DNA from: Bacteroidales bacterium UBA2714 | GTDB taxonomy: Bacteria; Bacteroidota; Bacteroidia; Bacteroidales; P3 | Assembly: GCA_002354035.1 (NCBI GenBank) | Contig: DEKU01000049.1 | Coordinates: forward strand, 6,651 to 27,838 | Direction: 5' to 3' | DNA length: 21,188 bases | Part shown: piece after piece, positions 15,701 to 21,188 of the stretch | Numbering within the stretch: the stretch's first letter is position 1 | Layout: each line of letters begins with the position of its first letter | Translations under genes and position numbers: made by a program | The notes under the pieces: generated by a model | What the model was told of the DNA's origin: nothing | The model's database searches: none | The model's input: the letters and a program-made list of their open reading frames with translations, nothing else

Positions 15701-16707
15701 TTGATGCTGTACACCTCCACCTTGTCGGCCACCTCCATGGTGTTCTCCAGCGCTTCGGGCAGGTCGGCAAAAATCGCCGCCATCTCGTCAGGGGTTTTCA
15801 GCCACTCCTGCTTCGTATAGTGCAGGCGGTCGGGGTCGGCATAGTCCTTCTGTGTGGCCAAGCAAATCAGGTGGTCGTGGGCCTCGCCGTGTTCCTCCTC
15901 CACAAAATGCACATCATTGGTGGCCACCAGCTTTATGTTGTGCTTCCGCGCCAGCTCTATCAGCACCGGGTTCACCTTCTCCTGCATGGCAAAGGTCTGC
16001 CGGTTGGCGTTGGGCTTGTCGGTCCGGTGGCGCTGCAGCTCGATGTAGTAGTCGTCGCCGAACACTCGCTTGAACCACAGCACAGCCCGCTCCGCCCCCT
16101 CGAGGTCGCCCTTCATAATCAGCTGCGGAATCTCGCCGCCCAGGCAGGCCGAGCACACAATCAGCCCCTCATGGTACTGCTCCAGCACATTGTGGTCAAT
16201 TCTCGGGCGGCTGTAGAATCCGTCGGTATAGGCTATCGAGGCCAGCTTGCAGAGCGAGTGGTAACCCTTCAGGTTCTTGGCCAGCAGGATGAGGTGGTAG
16301 CCGCTGCTGTCCACAATGCGGTCGCGTCCCGTCTCCGGGTTTATCTCCTTCACGTCCTTGTCCTTGTCATACAGCGTGCGGCGTGCGCAGTAGGCCTCCG
16401 TGCCGATGATGGGTTTGAACAGTTGACTCCGCAGTTGCTCTATCTTGTGCTCCGCCTCCTGCTTCTCTTCGGGGCTGGCGCCGTCATTCTTCAGCACCGC
16501 CTCCTGCTCCTTTATCTGGTCCTTCACCTTGCCGTTCTCCTTCTCAATGGTGTCGACAAAGTCCTTGATGCCGAACATGTTGCCGTGGTCGGTCAAGGCC
16601 ATGGCATACATGCCGTTCTTTTTGGCCTTTTTGATCAAGTCGCCAATCTTCGACATGCCGTCAAGCATCGAGTAGTGTGAGTGAACATGCAAGTGAGTAA
16701 AATTCAT
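12766..16707 (-). CDS. dnaE: DNA polymerase III subunit alpha
   Basis: 1313 residues, the replicative polymerase of the DnaE class. The N-terminal PHP domain has HLHVHSHYSMLDG (5-17), TDHGN (39-43), GTEAY (102-106), YHLILLAK (137-144), VCSACLGGE (184-192) and ATNDVHF (262-268). The palm carries PDIDVDFDD near 521-530 and MDFLGLKNL near 696, giving the three catalytic aspartates. The fingers, helix-hairpin-helix region and OB fold (RFGGIVTDAKSGISPKNGDPYG) follow. A charged, coiled-coil-like insertion (about 55-95) interrupts the PHP domain, making it longer than the 1160-residue E. coli protein but normal for Bacteroidetes. It is the first gene of a four-gene operon. Confidence 0.97.
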   Translation of the reverse strand: MNFTHLHVHSHYSMLDGMSKIGDLIKKAKKNGMYAMALTDHGNMFGIKDFVDTIEKENGKVKDQIKEQEAVLKNDGASPEEKQEAEHKIEQLRSQLFKPIIGTEAYCARRTLYDKDKDVKEINPETGRDRIVDSSGYHLILLAKNLKGYHSLCKLASIAYTDGFYSRPRIDHNVLEQYHEGLIVCSACLGGEIPQLIMKGDLEGAERAVLWFKRVFGDDYYIELQRHRTDKPNANRQTFAMQEKVNPVLIELARKHNIKLVATNDVHFVEEEHGEAHDHLICLATQKDYADPDRLHYTKQEWLKTPDEMAAIFADLPEALENTMEVADKVEVYSINSDPIMPMFDIPASFGSEAEYRSRITEKELFDEFTQNEKHEVVLSQADAEKKIKKLGGYNKLYRIKFEADYLERLVWEGARKRYLADHTELSAASDPMAIKAALTDEQRERIVFELHTIKTMGFPGYFLIVADYIRGAREELGVSVGPGRGSAAGSVVAYCLWITDIDPLKYDLLFERFLNPDRISLPDIDVDFDDAGRGRVLDWITDKYGKEKVAHIITYGTMATKSAIADVGRVEKIDLPTVNKLKEYIPDRSFPDNIKDEKGKSPKVNLVNCYKYVPELRHIMEDPGNDELKNMLTYAAELEDTNRQVGIHACGVIIGADDLTNIAPVCTIYDKESKQDVLVTQYDGHVVETVGLIKMDFLGLKNLTIIKNALKMIKKNHNVDIDIDHLPIDDEATYKLFCEGNTVGTFQFESAGMQKYLRELEPHVFEDLIAMNALYRPGPMDYIPDFIDRKQGRKPIEYDIPCMEKYLKDTYGITVYQEQVMLLSRQLAGFTRGQSDTLRKAMGKKQIEKMNELEVLFYKGGEANGHPKDKLHKIWEDWKKFASYAFNKSHATCYSWVAYQTAYLKAHYPAEYMAAVMTSGQSDIKRTTELMDDCRRHGLEILPPSINESDMDFSVNSKGQIRFGLQAISGMGEAAADAIISEREKHGPYTDIFDLLERVDIRSVNRKNIEVLVKAGAFDGIGPMHRAQYFHREGDLLTSPTFLEKLMRWALHNKQNADAAQMSIFDMSDEIKKDAHPDIPQCEEWSVVERCREEFSVIGLYLSGHPLDDYRFEMTHFTNTQCAELADPTPLIGKELRFGGIVTDAKSGISPKNGDPYGILTVEDYSGAYNLRLFKGEYLKFKSFFEKDQFIFIQGAFRQFSRQLEDGTMYQSKPTLKISSITLLSEVLEHKTKLIRFTINLADISDPFCRELQGLAKKYKGKTPMEATVIDPSSGLRLTMKTRDLLVNPREMLQVLSQMPNLSDVKPIATAL

Positions 16708-16744
16708 ATTGGTATGTAATAAAAGCGTTCAACAATCAACGATG

Positions 16745-16777
16745 CAAATATACACAAAAAAATCCACACAGCGACAA
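16745..16777 (-). promoter_or_regulatory. Probable dnaE operon promoter
   Basis: Minus strand TATATTTG (16752-16745) is a full -7 match followed by CATCG. TTG at 16777-16775 lies 22 nt upstream, slightly longer than ideal. Start would be near 16738, about 30 nt before the dnaE ATG at 16707. Confidence 0.6.
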
Positions 16778-17150
16778 TCCGCCGCCTCAAAAAATAATGC
16801 CCCGTCGAACCCCTCCCGTTGCGGCTCTGCATCCGGGCCTTCGCCCCCCTCATTCTGCATCACTTCCGTTCCTTTTCTCCACTATATATTCTCTTTCTGA
16901 TAGACAAAATAGAAACAAAATAGAAAATATATGGCCTTCGAGTATGGCGAGACGGTGGTTCCTGTGCCGGGCTGCTTTTTCAGCAAGCTCGAAGTGAATG
17001 AATATCAATAATTCCAGATGCCACAATGTAGGGTTGTCGAAACTCATACTTTCCAGCGTTTCAATGGGATGCGACATCAAGAAAGGTTGGCTCAAAGCAA
17101 TAGTGCTCTGCAATAGAGCGGATGGAGAATGGGGGATTGGGCTATTCTCC
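16778..17150. other. Intergenic region between divergent promoters
   Basis: No supported gene. It has a tandem duplication of ACAAAATAGAA (16904-16914, 16915-16925). A minus-strand frame at 16850-17113 (87 codons; MSHPIETLESMSFDNPTLWH inside) has no recognisable domain and no visible -7 box, so it is left uncalled; it may be a remnant. Confidence 0.4.
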
Positions 17151-17182
17151 TTTCACCAATCATAAAAAAATCAGTATCTTTG
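17151..17182 (+). promoter_or_regulatory. Promoter of the DUF3089-type lipoprotein gene
   Basis: TTTC (17151-17154), 20-nt spacer, TATCTTTG (17175-17182). Expected transcription start is near 17189, just before the ATG at 17206. This supports that start over the upstream in-frame ATG at 17122, which lies before the promoter. Confidence 0.7.
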
Positions 17183-17205
17183 CATTGTCAATAATACAAC
17201 AGGTT

Positions 17206-18189
17206 ATGGCTATAAAACGTTCTTTTGCAAGCCTTTTTGCTGTTTCGCTCCTTGCGCTGACCTCCGTGGTGGCAGTGTCTTGCCGCAAGTCACAGTCGGT
17301 TCGTCCTGTCGCGGTGGTTCCGGGACCGCCCGTATATTCTGATGCCACGCAGTGGTATGTGGCCGACCGAAACGCCCCGGTCGATATCTTCTATATCATC
17401 TCCACCGAGACCGGCGACTATTCCCTCGGCGCGCAACCTTGCCACTTTGCCGACACCTACAACGACAGCATCCGCGCCCTCTTCTACGGCGAGATGAAGG
17501 GGGTGGACGACATCCTCTGCGGCAACTTCAATTTCTATTCGCCCTACTACCGCCAGTGCACCCTCCAGACTTTTGCCTCCGATAGTCTTGTCGACAGTCG
17601 GTTGCCCCTTGCCCTGACCGATGTGCGCCGCGCTTTTGCCTATTATTTGGCCCACCTCAACCAGGGAAGGCCTTTCATCTTGGCAGGTTTCAGCCAGGGG
17701 GCTGCCGCCGTGGTGGACCTGATGGAGCGTCTCGACCCGGCCGACTATAGCCGCATGGTGGCCGCATACGTCATCGGTTGGCGTGTCACCGACGCTGACC
17801 TTGCTCGTAGCTCCTACCTGCGTGCGGCCAAGGACAGCGCCGACTGTGGGGTCACCATATGCTACAACTCCGTGCGCGACAACAGCTGCGCCATCCCCGT
17901 GATTAGCCGCGGCAACCGCATGGCCATCAACCCCGTCAACTGGCGCACCGATGCCACGCCCGCACGGTTTGTCTGCCCCCTCTCGGCGGACACGCTCACC
18001 GTCGCCCTCGACACCGTGTCGCTCCTGCTCCACGTCGGCGGCTACACCCGCACCGACTACATCCTGCCCCTCATCGGGCGTGCAGGCAACTATCACAGCC
18101 TCGAGATACCACTCTATCAGTACAGCCTCCGCCGCAACATGGCCCTCCGCGCACAGCGCTTCCTCGCCGCTGCCGGCACGCCCCGTTAG
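17206..18189 (+). CDS. Lipoprotein, DUF3089-type alpha/beta hydrolase
   Basis: 327 residues from ATG 17206. Signal sequence RSFASLFAVSLLALTSVVAVSC gives a probable lipidated cysteine at 26. The core begins APVDIFYIISTETG (57-70), the pattern of DUF3089 (VDVFYV-type opening), and contains the nucleophile elbow GFSQGA (161-166) with Ser163. Later segments VAAYVIGWRVT and ICYNSV are consistent with an alpha/beta-hydrolase fold. Probable role: envelope-located esterase or lipase-like hydrolase with unknown substrate. It is a single gene with its own promoter, convergent with the helicase gene, whose stop lies 26 nt beyond its own. Composition is GC-rich and C-ending, like dnaE. Confidence 0.8.
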   Translation: MAIKRSFASLFAVSLLALTSVVAVSCRKSQSVRPVAVVPGPPVYSDATQWYVADRNAPVDIFYIISTETGDYSLGAQPCHFADTYNDSIRALFYGEMKGVDDILCGNFNFYSPYYRQCTLQTFASDSLVDSRLPLALTDVRRAFAYYLAHLNQGRPFILAGFSQGAAAVVDLMERLDPADYSRMVAAYVIGWRVTDADLARSSYLRAAKDSADCGVTICYNSVRDNSCAIPVISRGNRMAINPVNWRTDATPARFVCPLSADTLTVALDTVSLLLHVGGYTRTDYILPLIGRAGNYHSLEIPLYQYSLRRNMALRAQRFLAAAGTPR

Positions 18190-18215
18190 GCGCCCGCCTC
18201 TTGCTTCGCCGAGGG

Positions 18216-20285
18216 TCAAGCAATAGTGCATGAGCGACGGCTCAGCCTGCCGAAGGCCTTGCTGCTTTTCGGTGTCTCGCTCAGGAGTTTCTGAAAGTCT
18301 TCGTCCGACAGCGTGCCGTCGTTGAACGCCAGCACAAGGCGCTCGTTCTCGTCGTTGTCGCTGTCTTCGTTGGCCTCCAAGGCTTTCCCGTTCTTCCGCG
18401 CCTCTGCCCTCAAGATAATGTATGCCGACAGGCATTCGGGGCATATCTTTATCAGTTTCTTGCAGATGGTCGTATTCGGGTTGCCGACATGGGTGTTGAT
18501 TTTTGCCTCCAGCAGCAACTGTTTCTTGTCGATGCCCTTCTTGTCGTCCGAGTCGTTGGCGGCCAGGATGATTTGGTAGTCCATGTCGTAGGCCTCGTCA
18601 AAGCGCTCCAGTTCATACAGGGCGCGCTCCTTGATGAACATGGCCTCTAAGCATGTCCGTCGGCCCAGCACCAAGTCGGCATAGCCGATGGCCTCCTCAT
18701 ACCGCCTCCCATAAAGGCACAGCACTGCGTTCAGGAAGTCGCACGTCATATTGCTGTCCTTCAGCAGTGCCACGCCCTCGGTCTCTCCCATCAGGCACTC
18801 GTCGTCCAGCATCACGTCGAACATGCGTTTGGCAAGCAGTGCCGCGTTGCGGTAGTCGCCCTTGCGGCACTTCTTCACCACGTAGGTCAGGCAGGTGTGT
18901 GCGGCGCCGTCGTAGTCCTTGTTTTTCAGGCAGCCGTATACCTTCTCCCCAATCTCCATCTCGTCGTCAATCAGGGCGGTGTCGTTGTATGAGTTGGCGA
19001 AAGCCTTGATTTCGGGGTCGAGGATAATGTGGTGCTGCATCAAGGGGTTGCTCAGCGTCAGTCCCTCCAACGAGCGCATGCGGCTGATGGCCACATAGGC
19101 CTGCCCGGACGTAAAGAGTCCGCGCTTGAGGTCGAAGTGCATGCGGTCGAAGGTCATGCCCTGCGACTTGTGGATGGTGATGGCCCAGGCCAGTTTTAAC
19201 GGGTATTGCGTAAAGGTGCCCACCACCTCCGACTTCATCTGTTTGGTCTCCCGGTCATACACCCGCTCATAGCTTTCCCACACGGTCTGTCCCACGTTCA
19301 CCTCCGTGCCGTCCTTCAGGGTCACGGTGATGGTGTCCTCGCCCAGGCTCGACACTTTTGCAATCGTGCCGTTCACGCAGTTGCGCGAAATGTTCTTGCA
19401 GAAGATGACCTGTGCCCCTACTTTCAGCTTCAGCTGCTCCGGCACGATGAAGTCCCTTGCGTTGAACTTGCCGGTCACCTTGCCCGTATAGCAAAACTCC
19501 TCGCCCTCCAGCGCGGCCAGTTTCTGCTCATTCATCAGGTCTACCCGCTTGCGATAGGCGGACAGGATGACCGAGTAGTCCTCAGTGTCGTCGGAGAAGC
19601 TCACCTGCTGGTTGATCAGGTTCAGGTCCTGCTGCGTGCATTCGTCGATGCGCAGGCGGTTCAGCACGTCGAGGAATCGTCTGTCGCGTTGGCGATACAC
19701 TGTGCGGAACTCTATCTTGGGCAGGTTCATCCGCTTCAGCACATGCGCCTTGTAGAAGTAGGGCTTGCCCTTCTCCCACAGGTGGCTGAGCATGTCCTCG
19801 TCGGCAGGGTCGGCCACCACGGGCGGCAGCTGGAACAGGTCGCCCACAAATACCACCTGCTTGCCGCCAAAGGGCATGTGGGTGTCGAACGCCGTGCGCA
19901 GGTAGCGGTCCATACCGTCCACCATGTCGCACCGCACCATCGACACCTCGTCCACGATGATGGTGTCGATATGTTGCAGCAATTGCCGCTTCTCCTCCGA
20001 CACCTTCATGATTGTCTTGGGGCCTATCACCTCAAAGGGGAAGCCGAAGAACGAGTGCATCGTCTGCCCGCCTACATTGATGGCGGCAATGCCCGTCGGG
20101 GCCAGCACCAAGAAGTTCTTGGATATCCGTTCCTGTATCATCTTAATGAAAGTGGACTTGCCCGTCCCTGCCTTGCCCGTGATAAAGAGGCTGGTGTTGG
20201 TACTCTCAATCAGATTGAATGCCGTCTGCTGGTCGGCATCCATGGTGTAGGTTTGCTGCTGTGTCGTGTCAATCTTTGTTTCCAT
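18216..20285 (-). CDS. Pif1/RecD-like superfamily 1 DNA helicase with helical-repeat tail
   Basis: 689 residues. Helicase motifs in order: Walker A TGKAGTGKST (36-45), Ia LAPTGIAAINVGG (61-73), Walker B IIVDEVSM (109-116), III VFVGDLFQLPPV (145-156), then the C-terminal motifs IHKSQGMTFDR (371-381) and YVAISRMRS (397-405). This set defines Pif1-type 5'-3' helicases, which unwind forks and G-quadruplexes. After about residue 430 there is a helical extension including RRYEEAIGYADLVLGRR and LYELERFDEAYDMDYQIILA, similar to tetratricopeptide repeats, and an acidic segment NEDSDNDENE before a short C-terminal helix. Start at 20285 gives METKID; a later ATG at residue 15 is possible. It is monocistronic. 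Confidence 0.9.
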   Translation of the reverse strand: METKIDTTQQQTYTMDADQQTAFNLIESTNTSLFITGKAGTGKSTFIKMIQERISKNFLVLAPTGIAAINVGGQTMHSFFGFPFEVIGPKTIMKVSEEKRQLLQHIDTIIVDEVSMVRCDMVDGMDRYLRTAFDTHMPFGGKQVVFVGDLFQLPPVVADPADEDMLSHLWEKGKPYFYKAHVLKRMNLPKIEFRTVYRQRDRRFLDVLNRLRIDECTQQDLNLINQQVSFSDDTEDYSVILSAYRKRVDLMNEQKLAALEGEEFCYTGKVTGKFNARDFIVPEQLKLKVGAQVIFCKNISRNCVNGTIAKVSSLGEDTITVTLKDGTEVNVGQTVWESYERVYDRETKQMKSEVVGTFTQYPLKLAWAITIHKSQGMTFDRMHFDLKRGLFTSGQAYVAISRMRSLEGLTLSNPLMQHHIILDPEIKAFANSYNDTALIDDEMEIGEKVYGCLKNKDYDGAAHTCLTYVVKKCRKGDYRNAALLAKRMFDVMLDDECLMGETEGVALLKDSNMTCDFLNAVLCLYGRRYEEAIGYADLVLGRRTCLEAMFIKERALYELERFDEAYDMDYQIILAANDSDDKKGIDKKQLLLEAKINTHVGNPNTTICKKLIKICPECLSAYIILRAEARKNGKALEANEDSDNDENERLVLAFNDGTLSDEDFQKLLSETPKSSKAFGRLSRRSCTIA

Positions 20286-20316
20286 AATCTGGTCGGTTTT
20301 TGTTTGTTTCTGGCTG

Positions 20317-20324
20317 CAAAATTA
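20317..20324 (-). promoter_or_regulatory. -7 box for the helicase gene
   Basis: Minus strand TAATTTTG (20324-20317), followed by CAGC as at the transporter operon promoter. No convincing -33 TTG lies at 19-21 nt. Start near 20310 gives a leader of about 25 nt. Confidence 0.5.
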
Positions 20325-20390
20325 CACCTTTGGGGTGCAACCTTTTTGCACGCTTTGTTTTATATGGCATTATAGAGGGGAGAGAATGGT

Positions 20391-20439
20391 GAATTTCGTA
20401 CAGAAAAACGATTTTTTCTCGTTTATCTGTACGAAATTC
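20391..20439. promoter_or_regulatory. Large perfect palindrome, probable AbiEi operator
   Basis: GAATTTCGTACAGA (20391-20404) and TCTGTACGAAATTC (20426-20439) are exact inverted copies. An inner AAACGA (20406-20411) pairs with TCGTTT (20419-20424), with one A/A mismatch between. The palindrome ends one base before the -7 box TATATTTG at 20441, so a bound protein would block the promoter. Too far from a T-run to be a terminator for a known gene. Confidence 0.7.
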
Positions 20440-20440
20440 G

Positions 20441-20448
20441 TATATTTG
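20441..20448 (+). promoter_or_regulatory. -7 box TATATTTG for the AbiEi-like gene
   Basis: TATATTTG at 20441-20448, followed by CAG. The -33 region falls inside the palindrome. Start near 20455, about 18 nt before the ATG at 20473. Confidence 0.65.
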
Positions 20449-20472
20449 CAGTGTTGAAACAATCTCTGGAAA

Positions 20473-21102
20473 ATGACAAAACAAGCACTGAATCAAGTTG
20501 GTAACACTCCATTTACGTCAGCTGTCCTGGCTTCTTTGTACCCAGAAACCCGTCAAATCAACGACAAGGCACGCCGTATGGAGCAGGAGGGGCATATCAT
20601 CCGGCTTAAGCGCGGACTATATGTGCGCAGCTCCGACGATGGAGCCACTATCATCCCCATGCTGATAGCAAACCATATTTATGGCCCGTCATACGTCAGT
20701 ATGCATACGGCTTTGCGGCATTATGGGCTGATTCCCGAGCGGGTGTATGAAACCCAGTCAATGACCATCAAGCACAGTCGCAGCTTCGACACACCGATTG
20801 GGCGCTTTTCTTACCACTCGTGCCCACCGAACTATTTCCCCCTTGGCATCAGACAGGAGTCGCAGGGCAACGACACCTATATCATCGCCTCGCCTGAAAA
20901 GGCCTTGTGCGACCTTATTTTAAAAACTCCTGGGCTTGCCACCACCAGTGTCAAAAGCCTCAATGGTTGGCTGGCCGAAGACCTTCGCTTCGATATGGAT
21001 GCCATCAACCATTTCGATGTGGCACTATTGGAGCAATGTGGCAAGCAGGCACCCGTAAAAAACAATATTATCACCCTATTGACAAGGTTAGTGCTCTTAT
21101 GA
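20473..21102 (+). CDS. AbiEi-like type IV antitoxin / transcriptional regulator
   Basis: 209 residues. An N-terminal winged-helix-type region (residues 12-52) reads TPFTSAVLASLYPETRQIND and then RMEQEGHIIRLKRGLYVRSS, the common AbiEi pattern of a helix-turn-helix followed by a G-x-Y wing. The C-terminal body contains SYVSMHTALRHYGLIPE (78-94), FSYHSCPPNYFPLGI and the conserved ASPEKALCDLI (139-149), hallmarks of the family. AbiEi proteins repress their own operon and neutralise the AbiEii nucleotidyltransferase toxin. Here no AbiEii frame begins in the remaining 86 bp. The last 15 residues (KNNIITLLTRLVLL end) may be intact or slightly altered. The palindrome upstream supports autoregulation. 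Confidence 0.82.
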   Translation: MTKQALNQVGNTPFTSAVLASLYPETRQINDKARRMEQEGHIIRLKRGLYVRSSDDGATIIPMLIANHIYGPSYVSMHTALRHYGLIPERVYETQSMTIKHSRSFDTPIGRFSYHSCPPNYFPLGIRQESQGNDTYIIASPEKALCDLILKTPGLATTSVKSLNGWLAEDLRFDMDAINHFDVALLEQCGKQAPVKNNIITLLTRLVLL

Positions 21103-21150
21103 TATATCTGGCAGCTTGTAGATTCAACCTCGAAGTGCAACACTGTTGTG

Positions 21151-21158
21151 CAAAGATA
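21151..21158 (-). promoter_or_regulatory. Possible leftward -7 box past the AbiEi-like gene
   Basis: Minus strand TATCTTTG (21158-21151), flanked by GC and CAC as in other boxes here, but with no -33 match at the right distance. It would transcribe antisense to the AbiEi-like gene. No gene of convincing quality lies downstream on that strand before 20285. Confidence 0.2.
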
Positions 21159-21188
21159 GCAAGAATTTTTGTTTTGGCGAAGAAAAGT

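Noticed and set aside
13477..16680. 1067-codon open frame antisense to dnaE
   Set aside because: It mirrors the dnaE codon pattern, is rich in Val, Leu, His and Gly with no domain, and dnaE on the other strand has all catalytic motifs. It is a stop-free shadow caused by codon bias.
16850..17113. 87-codon minus-strand frame between dnaE and the DUF3089 gene
   Set aside because: No recognisable domain, no TAnnTTTG box upstream, and it would run toward the dnaE promoter. Left as unannotated, possibly a remnant.
20877..21143. 88-codon minus-strand frame over the AbiEi-like 3' end
   Set aside because: No domain or signal, overlaps a well-supported gene; only a weak -7 box is near it.

Overview
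The window looks like chromosomal DNA from a Bacteroidales-type member of the Bacteroidota (Prevotella or Bacteroides-like); I cannot name the species. Evidence: promoters of the TAnnTTTG (-7) class with weak or absent Shine-Dalgarno sequences, a fimbrillin-like surface lipoprotein, a gliding/type IX secretion C-terminal domain (CHU_C), a GSCFA-domain protein, and an AbiEi-type regulator of Bacteroidetes style. No integrase, transposase, rRNA or CRISPR array was found.

Layout. 1-230: a tRNA-Leu(CAG), a hairpin, and a 20-bp doubled GGCCACC motif. 231-1735: leftward pair encoding an ATC-hydrolase-family protein and a membrane-anchored SAM methyltransferase with its own promoter. 1736-2828: low-content region with a 21-bp tandem repeat array, two possible gene remnants, a small rightward secreted lipocalin-like gene and a strong hairpin. 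2829-6971: tightly coupled leftward operon of an MptD-type (Trep_Strep) membrane substrate-binding-like protein and two TM-NBD half-transporters resembling the YbtP/YbtQ and IrtAB siderophore group. A second copy of the 20-bp motif lies just upstream of this operon. 7015-9489: a long structured leader, a 54-residue peptide gene not in ordinary gene calls, and a large fimbrillin-like lipoprotein, closed by a perfect terminator. 9490-9776: degenerate 30-bp repeats. 9777-16777: leftward operon dnaE, GSCFA protein, ddl, T9SS-type secreted protein, with two ATGA-type overlaps or very short gaps. 17151-18189: rightward lipoprotein of the DUF3089 alpha/beta-hydrolase type. 18216-20324: leftward Pif1-like helicase with a helical-repeat tail. 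20391-21102: AbiEi-like regulator behind a large perfect palindrome; no AbiEii toxin gene begins before the window ends.

How genes may work together. The transporter operon, the thiazoline-ring-opening hydrolase family member and the methyltransferase may form one uptake-and-processing locus for a small thiazoline-containing or metal-binding molecule (inference). The 54-aa peptide and the fimbrillin-like lipoprotein are probably co-transcribed and form a surface adhesin unit. The dnaE operon joins replication, D-Ala-D-Ala synthesis and a secreted surface protein. The AbiEi-like protein probably represses its own promoter through the palindrome that abuts the -7 box.
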